Shown here piece after piece: positions 34,953-43,517 of a stretch of DNA of 64,000 nt. The notes beneath the pieces were generated by a model. The model searched no databases, was not told the origin of the DNA, and saw nothing but the letters and a program-made list of their open reading frames with translations. The stretch's first letter is position 1; every line of letters starts with the position of its first letter. The position numbers were made by a program, and so were the translations under genes. The stretch spans positions 186,001 to 250,000 of the forward strand of contig NZ_JACBYI010000003.1 of assembly GCF_019352175.1 (NCBI RefSeq), read 5' to 3'. The DNA comes from Paenibacillus sp. S150. GTDB lineage: Bacteria; Bacillota; Bacilli; Paenibacillales; Paenibacillaceae.

Positions 34953-35099
34953 ATGCTTCCCCCCTTCCCCCTCCATGTTAATTTCAGAATAACCCATACA
35001 TGTACACCTGGCTACTGCTTAAATAACGTTCGAAGCCGGAAGCCTGTCCTCTCAGCAATAGATTCCCTCCAGCAGGCCGGCGGCTCTCCTTCAATGCAT

Positions 35100-35130
35100 A
35101 AAAAGCACACCCGCCCGGCGGCGGATGTGC
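35100..35130 (-). terminator. Terminator after the second DHA2 gene
   Basis: On the minus strand GCACATCCGCC pairs with GGCGGGTGTGC around a 4-nt loop, followed by TTTTT. It starts about 30 bp after the stop. Confidence 0.88.
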
Positions 35131-35161
35131 CCGAATCAAAAAAACTCTATGATTGCATGAA

Positions 35162-36628
35162 TTAATGCATCGAAACCTGTGTTTTATGCTGTATGATAAC
35201 ACGCTTCAGGAAGAACGCGACCACCAGGCCGATAATGGCCATGGCCATTCCGAAGATAAAGGCATTCTGCACTCCTTGTGTGAAGGCTGACACAATATTG
35301 GCCGGATCGGCCGGATTGCTTACAGTCTCCAAATAGCTCTTGGTGCCTGCGGTCATGATGCTGACAGCCAGCGCTGTACCAATCGCTCCTGCAACCTGCT
35401 GGAGAGTATTCATAATGGCTGTACCGTCCGGGTACAGTTCCAGAGGCAGCTGATTGATGCCATTGGTCTGCGCCGGCATCATAATCATCGATATCCCTAC
35501 CATCAGTGCGCTATGCAGCACAATAACGAAGACAATGGTAGAAGCAACGGTGATGCTGGAGAAGAACCACAGCGATACCGCAACGATAACCAAGCCGGGA
35601 ATCACCAGCCATTTCGGACCGTATTTATCGAACAAGCGTCCCATGATCGGAGACATCAGTCCATTGATAATTCCCCCGGGCAGCAACAGAAGACCGGCTT
35701 TGAAGGCCGAGTAGCCTTGTCCCTGCTGGAGATACATGGGAAGAATCAGCATTGAGGACAGAATGACCATCATGCAGATGAAGACCATCAGCACGCCAAC
35801 CACAAACATCGGGAACTTGAACGCGCGAAGATTAATCATCGGCTGCTTCATCGTCATTTGGCGGATGACAAACAGGACAAGCGCCAACACTCCAACAGCA
35901 ATTGCAATAATTACCTTCGGACTCCCCCAGCCTTCCGCTTCACCGGCACTGCTGAATCCGAATACCACACCGCCGAATCCTGCCGAGGAGAGCACAATGG
36001 ACAGAATATCAATCTTCGGCTTGGTAACCTCCGTAACGTTCTGCATGAAAAGAATCCCGCTGATCAGCGCAATTACCAGGAACGGCAGTGACAGCCAGAA
36101 GATCCAGTGCCAGCTAAGGCTTGCAATCAGCAGACCGGCAATCGTCGGACCAATCGCCGGAGCGACCATAATGACCAGACCGATAAGCCCCATCGCAGCC
36201 CCCCGTTTTTCAGCGGGGATAATTATCAGAATGGTATTGAACATCAGCGGCAGAAGCAATGCGGTTCCCATCGCCTGCACAACACGGGCCGTAAGCAGGA
36301 ACTCGAAACTCGGCGACATCGCCGCCAGGAAGGTTCCCAGAATAGAAAAGGATAATGCGGCAACGAACAGCTGCCTGGTCGTGAACCACTGCAGCAGCAG
36401 TCCCGAAATAGGAACGAGAACTCCCAGCGTCAGCAGATAAGCTGTTGTCAGCCACTGGGCGGTAGTTGGCGTAATATCCAGGACTATCATCAGATCGCTT
36501 AAGGCGACATTTAGCGCGGTCTCACTGAACATGCCAATGAAGCCGGCAAGCAGCAAGGAGATCAGGATCGGCATGGTTTTGAACTTTCTTATTTCGGGTT
36601 GATTCTTTCCAGTCATGGTAGCTTCCAC
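35162..36628 (-). CDS. DHA2-family MFS efflux transporter, LmrB-like
   Basis: The product is 488 residues, counting from a GTG at 36628, exactly 8 nt after AGGAGG. The frame is open 32 codons further upstream without support. It has 14 predicted helices and EmrB/QacA-type motifs ('ARVVQAMGTALLLPLMFNTI'). Together with the TetR gene 58 bp upstream it resembles the Bacillus lmrA-lmrB pair for lincomycin-type drug efflux. The resemblance is to the family, not proof of the substrate. Confidence 0.92.
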   Translation of the reverse strand: MEATMTGKNQPEIRKFKTMPILISLLLAGFIGMFSETALNVALSDLMIVLDITPTTAQWLTTAYLLTLGVLVPISGLLLQWFTTRQLFVAALSFSILGTFLAAMSPSFEFLLTARVVQAMGTALLLPLMFNTILIIIPAEKRGAAMGLIGLVIMVAPAIGPTIAGLLIASLSWHWIFWLSLPFLVIALISGILFMQNVTEVTKPKIDILSIVLSSAGFGGVVFGFSSAGEAEGWGSPKVIIAIAVGVLALVLFVIRQMTMKQPMINLRAFKFPMFVVGVLMVFICMMVILSSMLILPMYLQQGQGYSAFKAGLLLLPGGIINGLMSPIMGRLFDKYGPKWLVIPGLVIVAVSLWFFSSITVASTIVFVIVLHSALMVGISMIMMPAQTNGINQLPLELYPDGTAIMNTLQQVAGAIGTALAVSIMTAGTKSYLETVSNPADPANIVSAFTQGVQNAFIFGMAMAIIGLVVAFFLKRVIIQHKTQVSMH

Positions 36629-36686
36629 TCTTAAATCCTCCTGATAAAATATAATTTTTCTCTCTCTGCTTCTTATTTCTATCCTG

Positions 36687-37256
36687 CTACCCGAGCAACA
36701 CAGGAACCATCTTGGCGGCAGCAAGCAGCGGGCGGGCGCTCCGGCAGGTCAGCGTCTGCAGCAGTGCGCCTTCAAACAGCGAGACCACCACTGAAGCCTT
36801 ATCAGCGGCAAGCTCTGCATCCATTCCTTCTTCCAGCAAACGCTGCAGAATAACATCCTGCCAGTCCTTAAACACCGTTTGGCAGGCTGTTCTCAGCTCC
36901 TCGCTGATGCAGGAGGTCTCCGCAGCTACCCAGAAGCTGAACGGCACCATCCCTTTGTAATCAGACTCTTCAGCATCCTTGACCATCTGAAGAATGAACG
37001 CCTGGACCGCCTGAATGATATTTCCTTCCTGCTCCACGCATTGCCTCAGCTGCCCGACAACGAACTCACCCGTCTTGTTGATGCAGGTTAATGCCAGCTC
37101 CTCTTTGCCATGGGGGAAGTAATAGTAAAGGGAACCTTTGGGTGAGTCGCTGTCCTTAATGATCTGACTCAGGCCGGTAGCATGGTAGCCTTGGGTAAAA
37201 AACAGCCGTGAAGCGGTCTCCACAATCGCTTCACGAGCATTGGGCTTGTTTAACAA
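36687..37256 (-). CDS. TetR-family repressor, LmrA/YxaF-like
   Basis: The product is 189 residues, counting from a TTG at 37256 (MLNKPNAREAIVETASRLF) behind AAAGGAAG. A longer frame starts at an ATG at 37307, but it would read through the operator. The 'GYHATGLSQIIKDSDSPKGS' helix-turn-helix followed by 'LYYYFPHGKEELA' is characteristic of LmrA/YxaF repressors. It precedes a DHA2 pump and presumably represses both genes until a drug or flavonoid-like ligand binds. Confidence 0.9.
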   Translation of the reverse strand: MLNKPNAREAIVETASRLFFTQGYHATGLSQIIKDSDSPKGSLYYYFPHGKEELALTCINKTGEFVVGQLRQCVEQEGNIIQAVQAFILQMVKDAEESDYKGMVPFSFWVAAETSCISEELRTACQTVFKDWQDVILQRLLEEGMDAELAADKASVVVSLFEGALLQTLTCRSARPLLAAAKMVPVLLG

Positions 37257-37277
37257 GCGCGACACTTCCTTTGTTTT

Positions 37278-37297
37278 TATAACAATCGGTCTATATA
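37278..37297 (-). promoter_or_regulatory. LmrA-like operator upstream of the tetR gene
   Basis: The minus strand reads ATATAGACCGATTGTTATAA across this stretch. From memory, LmrA/YxaF boxes of Bacillus contain ATAGACC followed by an AT-rich half site. It lies 21 bp before the preferred TTG start. Confidence 0.4.
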
Positions 37298-37426
37298 ATA
37301 GAAACATGGCTCATCCTGAAGTGTCAATAATTAATTATTTCAAATTCAGCTATTTCTTTTTTAAATTGCTACGTACAGATTGTTGGGTTATAATTTTATT
37401 ATCCCAATGCGAAAGGTGTGATTTGA

Positions 37427-37867
37427 ATGAGTGAGGTTGCTGTTTCGAAGGGAATTCCACGTCCTCTGGTCAAAACCAATCAAGCGTTTATTGTAATTTC
37501 GGTATTGTTAAGCTGGATAACTGGCCAGTACTGGATTCTTGCATTGCCGCTTGCCGCCGGACTGTCCGGACTGATATTTGGATATAATCCGGTAATCAAG
37601 CTGGCTGCCCGTTTACTGACCAAGGAACGTTCCGCCTATGTGCTTGAGGACCCGGAGCAGCAGCAGTTCAACCAGGGCATTGCCGTCTTCTGTCTTGCGG
37701 CCGGACTGCTCAGCTTCCTGGCGGGGTGGACGGTTGCCGCCTACATCTTTACGGCTATGGTCGCTGTTGCTGCTACGGTCGCCATTCTCGGCTTCTGCAT
37801 CGGCTGCTTCATCCACTATCAGTGGAAAATGTACACTTACAGACGCAAACAAGGAAATGCCCAATAA
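37427..37867 (+). CDS. DUF4395 membrane protein
   Basis: The product is 146 residues with three or four hydrophobic helices. It begins 'MSEVAVSKGIPRPLVKTNQ' and ends with a helix containing 'GFCIGCFIHYQWK', both typical of DUF4395. The paired cysteines in GFCIGC may matter for redox or metal binding. DUF4395 proteins are often near thioredoxin-like or rhodanese genes; none is visible here. An AAAGGTG precedes the ATG. The role is unknown. Confidence 0.87.
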   Translation: MSEVAVSKGIPRPLVKTNQAFIVISVLLSWITGQYWILALPLAAGLSGLIFGYNPVIKLAARLLTKERSAYVLEDPEQQQFNQGIAVFCLAAGLLSFLAGWTVAAYIFTAMVAVAATVAILGFCIGCFIHYQWKMYTYRRKQGNAQ

Positions 37868-37913
37868 AGGCTTGCTCAGCAAGGCGGAATGCAGCCGGAT
37901 TCCCGCCATGTGC

Positions 37914-38252
37914 TCACTCCAGAATGTATGCAGACAATAGCTGCTCCACCGAGGAGGCGAAGCTTCGGCCGGCGCCCCAATCCATCTTAAAGATCATTCC
38001 CTTCGAGCTGCCTGCCGCGTTGAGCCGCACATTCGTCACCCCCTGCAGATTATCAGCGATAACGACCAGTGCGGCCTGATTGCTCGAACGGATGAAATAA
38101 CGCTCATACACCAGTGTTCCAATTGAACGTCCCTCCCCGGCTTCATTATACTCTTCATGCAGCAGCTCGGAATCTGCAGACAACCCTTTTTTTACCATCC
38201 ATAGTGCTTCCATGGGCTGCAAACTAACATTGAAGCTATACACATCCGCCAT
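37914..38252 (-). CDS. Conserved hypothetical protein, possibly DUF6054
   Basis: The product is 112 residues with a good AAGGGGG ribosome binding site. It has no signal peptide or membrane helix. Predicted mixed alpha/beta segments include 'YSFNVSLQPMEALWMVKKG' and 'YERYFIRSSNQAALVVIADN'. It may belong to the DUF6054 family of small Firmicute proteins, but this is from general appearance only. It is convergent with the DUF4395 gene (46-bp gap). Confidence 0.7.
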   Translation of the reverse strand: MADVYSFNVSLQPMEALWMVKKGLSADSELLHEEYNEAGEGRSIGTLVYERYFIRSSNQAALVVIADNLQGVTNVRLNAAGSSKGMIFKMDWGAGRSFASSVEQLLSAYILE

Positions 38253-38297
38253 TGAACCGCCCCCTTAAACAAAATTCTGCAGGTCCATCCCGCCGCT

Positions 38298-38834
38298 TTA
38301 TTTCCTCTTCTCTTCTCCTGCCACATCCCAGCGGTGCCGGAACTTCTCCAGACGCGGGTGTACAGAAGCGGGAGGCGCCGACAGAATCAAACGCAGCTTC
38401 ACAATCCACTCTTCAAAAGAAGCATACGAAGCAAACTGGTTGGCCGTTTCAGGAGTCAGGTACAGAAAATACGGTGAAGGGTATACTTCACTGATATGAC
38501 GCAGGGCGGAGTCCAGCGGTGTATACCTCTTCCGCTTGCCTTCGAGACTCTCCACAGTAACGAACGAACGCCCCTGCGCTCTTTTCCATTCATGCAGCCG
38601 GTCCTCCCGTTTGTAAAAGGCCTGGACAGGCTCCTTGCTCATCCGCCTAACCGTTTCTTCATGCAGCGGATACAGCACCAGTTTGGTGAAATTACGTTCC
38701 GCCGCCGTGTGTGCAGCCTGTTCCAGCTCCCGGTCGGTAATGCGTTCGAATGAATCATAGAATACCAGCGTTCCCTTGCGCTCTGCAGCCGGGGGCTCAT
38801 AGCCGTAAGGCACCTTCTGAATATCTCGTTTCAT
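38298..38834 (-). CDS. Hypothetical protein
   Basis: The product is 178 residues with GGAGG 6 nt before the ATG. It is soluble and rich in charged residues. 'GTLVFYDSFERITDRELEQA' and 'TKLVLYPLHEETVRRM' suggest an alternating beta-alpha fold, perhaps nucleotidyltransferase-like, and 'PYFLYLTPETANQFASYASF' marks the C-terminal half. No catalytic signature was recognised. It lies 45 bp upstream of the 112-residue gene on the same strand and may be cotranscribed with it. Confidence 0.7.
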   Translation of the reverse strand: MKRDIQKVPYGYEPPAAERKGTLVFYDSFERITDRELEQAAHTAAERNFTKLVLYPLHEETVRRMSKEPVQAFYKREDRLHEWKRAQGRSFVTVESLEGKRKRYTPLDSALRHISEVYPSPYFLYLTPETANQFASYASFEEWIVKLRLILSAPPASVHPRLEKFRHRWDVAGEEKRK

Positions 38835-38927
38835 CTTTGGCCTCCTGCCTAATCGTAATCATATTTATAGCATAGCATGCTGCGGTGGCAGATACATCAT
38901 TCAGGAGCTTCGCCCATGGAAAAAAAG

Positions 38928-38964
38928 GAGATCCGTTCTTTATTGGACAGCTCAGCTGCTTTGG
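38928..38964. repeat. Palindromic element copy 6, degenerate
   Basis: GATCCGTTCTTtattGGACAGCTCAGCTGCTTTGG matches the core and right part of the copies at 13327 and 32417, but the GAAACGG arm has decayed. Confidence 0.35.
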
Positions 38965-39067
38965 CTTCAGGGCTTAAGGTTGTCTGGGGCCAAGAAAGAC
39001 GCCTATCTGCGTCCTATAATAAGAATGCTGCCATTTCAGTGGGGAGGAGAAAGAATCATTTCGCGCT

Positions 39068-39322
39068 GATTCCACCGTCCAGCCGGCTTCGGGCGAATTC
39101 AAAGGCACTTCTGCCTTTGATTCCACCGTCCAGCCAACTTCAGGCGAAATCAAAGGTACTTCTGCCTCTGATTTCACCGTCCAGCCAACTTCGGGCGAAA
39201 TCAAAGGTACTTCTGCCTCTGATTTCACCGTCCAGCCAACTTCGGGCGAAATCAAAGGTACTTCTGCCTCTGATTCCACCGTCCAGCCGGCTTCGGGCGA
39301 AATCAAAGGTATTTCTGCCTCT
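39068..39322. repeat. Minisatellite, five 51-bp units
   Basis: Units start at 39068, 39119, 39170, 39221 and 39272, with a sixth broken off after 6 bp. Each contains GATTTCACCGTCCAGCC and GGCGAAATCAAAGG, so each can fold through TGATTTC/GAAATCA. The units differ at only a few positions. Because 51 is divisible by three, both strands stay open through the array. No ribosome binding site supports translation. It lies in the gene-free stretch 38835-39779, in which nothing else but the repeats listed here was found. Confidence 0.9.
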
Positions 39323-39469
39323 GATTCCCTCTACCTGCCCGCTGCGGCCAACGCAATCGCCCAGTTTGCCTGGCCGAAGTCCCGATCCATTCTTTCAGTT
39401 ACAGCGCAGCCGTGAAATAACGGATAAGCTTCGCTTCCCCAAAACCTATAAATTCTGATCTTCCAAGTG

Positions 39470-39507
39470 GAAACGGATACCGTCCTTATAAGGACGGTAT
39501 CCGTTTC
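39470..39507. repeat. Perfect 38-bp palindrome (best copy of the palindromic element family)
   Basis: The left half GAAACGGATACCGTCCTTA and the right half TAAGGACGGTATCCGTTTC are exact reverse complements with no spacer. The downstream AGCGGGAAAGATCAG and GTGAAACATATAAA are shared with the copies at 17555, 22248 and 29925. Confidence 0.95.
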
Positions 39508-39717
39508 AGCGGGAAAGATCAGGCTAATTTTTATCGTGAAACATATAAACCTGAATTTCGAAAGTGAATTGAACAAATCCGGATAGGACAAGGAATAAAC
39601 CCTCTTTTCCCTTCACCCATTGGGTGCAAGCTGTTTGTAGCAAGTCATCCCTTCGTGTAGAGCTTTTTAGATCATTTGTGGATACTTACTCTCGAAACTC
39701 AGGATAAATTCTTATCT

Positions 39718-39754
39718 TTTAAAAAAAGACAGACCGGCAATTGGCGCCAGTCTG
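39718..39754 (-). terminator. Terminator of the ABC-2 exporter operon
   Basis: On the minus strand CAGACTGGC pairs with GCCGGTCTG around a 7-nt loop, followed by T and C then seven T. It starts about 25 bp after the stop. Confidence 0.88.
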
Positions 39755-39779
39755 CTTTGCTTACTCTATGGGAAGCCTC

Positions 39780-40571
39780 TTACGAGCCGGCTCCTTTATA
39801 TCTTTTCACACCGTAATTCCAGGCCAGCAGTCCAATCCCCAGGAATACCGCACCGACCACAGGAGTCAGCAGCGCCATGCCCTGCATCTCATCCCGTTGC
39901 AGAAACAGTGCCGCCGGATATATCCCTACAAAAGCAAACGGGATAATCCACGTGAGCAGCACCTGAATTGCCCGGTTGTAGATTGTAACCGGATAACGCC
40001 CGTAGGTCTGAATATTGTACATCAGCGGCAGAATGCCGGTGGGAGCATCCGAATAAAATGACAATGAGGTCAGAGTCGTATAGATCCCGGTATAAATCGC
40101 AACTGCGCTGAGCGTCAGAACAATGATCATGGGAATCGTCCACCATTCAAGAGGCAGACCCAGATTGCTTCCGCTGATCGCCATGATAATCAGTCCGATA
40201 AAGGAGCCTACCATGGAAGGCGGGTCCACATTTTCGAGGAAAATCTGGAACAGGTTATGCGCCGGACGCGTAAGGATGCGGTCCATTTCTCCTTTGACGA
40301 TATAACGCTCGCTGAACCCCCACATATTCACGAAGCAGCTGAAGACTCCATAAGGCACCATAAAGAAGCCGTATACGAATACCACCTCGTTCTGGTTCCA
40401 GCCTCCCAGACTGTCCGTATGCATGAAGATCACCAGGATAAAGATAAAGTTGGTTGCCTGAAACAGCAGATCCGATACCACCTCCACCCAGAAATCGGCG
40501 CGGTAGGTCAGGCGGGTCTTCATATAGTTCTTCAAGTATTCAAACAATAAGCTCAAGTAATGCAACTTCAC
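39780..40571 (-). CDS. ABC-2 family transporter permease (COG3694 type)
   Basis: The product is 263 residues with six hydrophobic helices. It contains 'GEMDRILTRPAHNLFQIFLE', the mark of this permease family (ABC-2, COG3694). It starts directly after the stop of the preceding permease with a GTG behind GGGAGG; a TTG two codons on is also possible. It forms a heteromeric exporter with the neighbouring permease and ATPase. Substrates of the family are mostly unknown; membrane-active compounds or polysaccharides are possible. Confidence 0.9.
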   Translation of the reverse strand: MKLHYLSLLFEYLKNYMKTRLTYRADFWVEVVSDLLFQATNFIFILVIFMHTDSLGGWNQNEVVFVYGFFMVPYGVFSCFVNMWGFSERYIVKGEMDRILTRPAHNLFQIFLENVDPPSMVGSFIGLIIMAISGSNLGLPLEWWTIPMIIVLTLSAVAIYTGIYTTLTSLSFYSDAPTGILPLMYNIQTYGRYPVTIYNRAIQVLLTWIIPFAFVGIYPAALFLQRDEMQGMALLTPVVGAVFLGIGLLAWNYGVKRYKGAGS

Positions 40572-41453
40572 TCACCCTCCCTGCACGAACAGCCGCCGGC
40601 GCGACGCGTGGTATAGCCAGACAATGGGAACCAGCAGCACCACGAACCAGATGACCTGGATGCCCAGCACATTCCAAATGCCCACCCCCTGAACCCGTCC
40701 TGTAAAGACGGAGCCCGGCAGATAGGTGATCGCTTGAAAGGGCAGAACCTTGAGAATACCGGACAACCAGTCCGGGAACAGGCTGATCGGCACGATCAGA
40801 CCGGAGAACAGGTCGACCACGACACGCTTCATGCGCATCATGCCCTCGTTATTCTCGACGAAGAACGCAGATAATCCCGTAATGATGTTGATCTGTGAGC
40901 TGATCAGAAAGCTGAAGAAGAGCATTACAAGGAAACCGGCCCAGGCGGACAAACCGGTCGGCAATTGCACCGGAAACAGCAGAATGGCAATAACCATGCC
41001 CGGGATCATCAGCATCATGAAGCGGAACATGCCTTCACCAAGTCCCTGCATCATTTTGACCAGCACGTAATTATAAGGCCGGATGAACTGGATTGCGATG
41101 CTTCCATCCCGTATGTCCGTGGATATTTCCCTGTCCAGATTGTTGAAATAAAAGGCCCGGGCCATCCAGGATACCGCAACATAGGTTGTCATCTGGGCGC
41201 CCGTAAAGCCGCCCAGAGCCTCACCGCCGCCGTAAATAGCCTTCCAAGTGAAGTAATTCACGCCGATATTCAGCGTATAGATCAAAATGCCGGAATAATA
41301 GTTCACCCGGTAAGCCAGCATAGTCAAAAAACGGATGCGGATGAAATCGAAATAAGCACCGAGCAGCAGCTTCCGCCCCTTCTCCCGGGGGCCACCCGCC
41401 TCAGCGCCTCCGGCGGCCGAAGCGGCTGCAGCGGCTTTTAGCTGTTCAGACAT
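40572..41453 (-). CDS. ABC-2 family transporter permease (COG4587 type)
   Basis: The product is 293 residues, counting from the ATG at 41453 behind AGAGGT; the start overlaps the ATPase gene by 8 bp. After an Ala-rich cytoplasmic N-terminus come six helices, with 'DGSIAIQFIRPYNYVLVKMM' as the family mark. It is the second permease of a three-gene exporter. Overlaps on both sides indicate a tightly coupled operon. Confidence 0.9.
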   Translation of the reverse strand: MSEQLKAAAAASAAGGAEAGGPREKGRKLLLGAYFDFIRIRFLTMLAYRVNYYSGILIYTLNIGVNYFTWKAIYGGGEALGGFTGAQMTTYVAVSWMARAFYFNNLDREISTDIRDGSIAIQFIRPYNYVLVKMMQGLGEGMFRFMMLMIPGMVIAILLFPVQLPTGLSAWAGFLVMLFFSFLISSQINIITGLSAFFVENNEGMMRMKRVVVDLFSGLIVPISLFPDWLSGILKVLPFQAITYLPGSVFTGRVQGVGIWNVLGIQVIWFVVLLVPIVWLYHASRRRLFVQGG

Positions 41454-42501
41454 GGATGACCTCTTTCTCATCCTGCAGAGCAAGAATTTTCTCTTCCGGC
41501 TTCTCCGCCGAGCCTGACTGATAAATGCTGCGGACGATATCATCCGTGTTCGTTTCAATGATTTTGATATCTGTTATGTCCGCTTGCCCGACAACCCGGC
41601 CAAGCACATCCGAAACATTCAGCTCCAGCGGAATCCATACCTTGGCGCCCAGATCATTCTCCGCCGACCAGGCCACCGTCATGCCTGCTGTCCACTGCTC
41701 CAGCTGTGCAAGCTTCGTGGCTGCTCCGAATTGGAAGAGCACCTCGCGGCCTGTTCCCCAGCGCTGCTTAAGCTCCTCAAGACCGCCATCATAAATGATG
41801 CATCCATCGTCCAGCATAATAACCCGGGAACAAAGCGCCTCGATATCCTGCAGGTCATGTGTAGTCAGCAGAATGGTGGTTCCATACTCACGGTTCATAT
41901 CCTTCAGGAACTGGCGGATTTCCGACTTGACTACAATATCCAGCCCAATCGTAGGCTCGTCCAGAAAAAGAATGGACGGATTGTGCAGCAGTGCCGCCAC
42001 CAGCTCGCAGCGCATCCGCTGTCCCAGACTGAGCTTGCGCACCGGACGGTTGAGCAAATCCTGAAGCTCCAGCCGTTCCACCAGCTCGTCCAGCCGCTTT
42101 TTGAAATCCTGCTCAGGCACACGGTACACCTTGCGCAGCAGCTGGAAGGATTCAATGACGCCGATGTCCCACCACAGCTGGCTGCGCTGCCCGAACACAA
42201 CGCCGATATTCCGCACAAATTTCTCGCGTTCCTCATAGGGAACATAGCCCCCGACGGAAAGACTGCCCGAGGTTGGAACAAGGATGCCGGTGAGCATTTT
42301 GATCGTAGTTGATTTCCCTGCACCATTCTCGCCGATATAGCCGCAAATTTCGCCTTGTGGAATGCTGAAGGAAATATCCTTTACGGCCGTGACCTCGGAA
42401 TATTCCCGTTTAAACAAATCAGCGAAGGCCCCTTTGAGGCCCTCGCGGTTTTTTTGGACTTTGAAGGTTTTGCGCAAGTCCTGCACTTGAATGGCATTCA
42501 T
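41446..42501 (-). CDS. ABC transporter ATP-binding protein
   Basis: The product is 351 residues, counting from the ATG at 42501 (MNAIQVQDLRKTFKVQ), 6 nt after GTGAGG. It has Walker A 'GENGAGKST', signature 'LSLGQRMRCE' and Walker B 'ILFLDEPTIGLD'. The N-terminal 'NREGLKGAFADLFKREY' insert is common in ATPases paired with COG4587/COG3694 permeases. It drives the exporter encoded by the next two genes. The C-terminal 90 residues are an accessory domain. Confidence 0.95.
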   Translation of the reverse strand: MNAIQVQDLRKTFKVQKNREGLKGAFADLFKREYSEVTAVKDISFSIPQGEICGYIGENGAGKSTTIKMLTGILVPTSGSLSVGGYVPYEEREKFVRNIGVVFGQRSQLWWDIGVIESFQLLRKVYRVPEQDFKKRLDELVERLELQDLLNRPVRKLSLGQRMRCELVAALLHNPSILFLDEPTIGLDIVVKSEIRQFLKDMNREYGTTILLTTHDLQDIEALCSRVIMLDDGCIIYDGGLEELKQRWGTGREVLFQFGAATKLAQLEQWTAGMTVAWSAENDLGAKVWIPLELNVSDVLGRVVGQADITDIKIIETNTDDIVRSIYQSGSAEKPEEKILALQDEKEVIHV

Positions 42502-42557
42502 ATAGTACCTCACTAAGCTAAGTATTGGGTTCAGTACCCCATTATAGCAGCTTTGAT

Positions 42558-43340
42558 TTATTTGGCTACTCGTCCTTCAAAAAAACCGGCGTCCGGCACT
42601 GCCTCCAGATGGCCTGAACGGGCCACTTTCGTCCGCAGGTACTTTTCATTGAAAACGGAGACGTCACCCCACAGAGGAATCCTCTTGCCTGTATTCATAC
42701 CGGCCGCCTTCAGGGCTTCCATCTTCTTCGGATTATTCGTAATCAGGGTCACCGGTTTGCTGCGCAAATGCTGCAGGACGCTGATTGCATCGCTGTAGTC
42801 TCTGGAATCGTCGGCAAAGCCCAGCTCCAGATTGGCTTCTACCGTATCATATCCTTCTTCCTGAAGGAGATAGGCCATCGCTTTGCTGAACAGGCCAATG
42901 CCTCTTCCTTCATGATTAGCCAGGTAGAACAGGGCACCCGCTCCATGCTGCGCGATCATCTTCATCGACTGGCGGAGCTGGAAGCCGCAATCGCAGCGTT
43001 TGCTGCCAAAGATATCGCCGGTATGGCAAATGCTGTGCATCCGGATCAGCGCTTCATCCGAACCTTCAAAATCTCCGTATACCAGCACGCTGGATTGCTG
43101 CCCTTCGGCAAGCTTCATTGAGGACAACCGGGAAATCAGCAGCTCCGTCGCTTCCAGGCTGTCACCGCCCTGCAATTCCTCATCGGTGGCTTTGAGCCAG
43201 CTGTACCACTTGAAGGTCACGGTTTCCCCATCCAGGTTAACCGGCAAGGTGATCGGACCGACCAGTATATTTGTGGAATCATCCATAGTAATCCGCTTGA
43301 TTTTATTCTGCAGGATAGATATGATATCCGGATTGATCAT
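42558..43340 (-). CDS. ribA: GTP cyclohydrolase II (stand-alone)
   Basis: The product is 260 residues. The zinc site and active site lie in 'RMHSICHTGDIFGSKRCDCG' (three cysteines) with 'NHEGRGIGLFSKAMAY' for GTP and pyrophosphate binding. It opens the imidazole ring of GTP in the first step of riboflavin or deazaflavin-type synthesis. There is no DHBP synthase domain and no other rib gene nearby, so it is not the ordinary rib operon enzyme. It is divergent from an HxlR regulator with palindromes between them, implying separate, signal-dependent control. Confidence 0.9.
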   Translation of the reverse strand: MINPDIISILQNKIKRITMDDSTNILVGPITLPVNLDGETVTFKWYSWLKATDEELQGGDSLEATELLISRLSSMKLAEGQQSSVLVYGDFEGSDEALIRMHSICHTGDIFGSKRCDCGFQLRQSMKMIAQHGAGALFYLANHEGRGIGLFSKAMAYLLQEEGYDTVEANLELGFADDSRDYSDAISVLQHLRSKPVTLITNNPKKMEALKAAGMNTGKRIPLWGDVSVFNEKYLRTKVARSGHLEAVPDAGFFEGRVAK

Positions 43341-43430
43341 GATTGCACCGTCCTAAGCATATTCTGAAAAATTTTAAAATTCATTATTTTTACATCAAGT
43401 AACTATTTGTAAGTTAGTTTATCATTGTAA

Positions 43431-43487
43431 TATAACTTCGTCAAGTTATAATATATATATAAATATTTATAATTACTTATTGTAAGT
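43431..43487. promoter_or_regulatory. Palindromic operator region between ribA and hxlR
   Basis: TATAACTT-cgtc-AAGTTATA (43431-43450) is a perfect 8-4-8 inverted repeat. ACTTA-ttg-TAAGT (43475-43487) is a second one, 6 bp before a TATAAT (43494-43499) facing hxlR. These are good candidates for HxlR binding and for coordinated control of both divergent genes. Confidence 0.6.
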
Positions 43488-43517
43488 TTGTGATATAATG
43501 AATGCGAGGTGATCTTT

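Noticed and set aside
39068..39322. CRISPR array
   Set aside because: The 51-bp units are contiguous, with no unique spacers, and no cas gene is near.
38877..39458. Plus-strand and minus-strand repeat proteins across the 51-bp minisatellite
   Set aside because: Both strands are open only because the unit length is a multiple of three. No ribosome binding site or conserved flank supports either.
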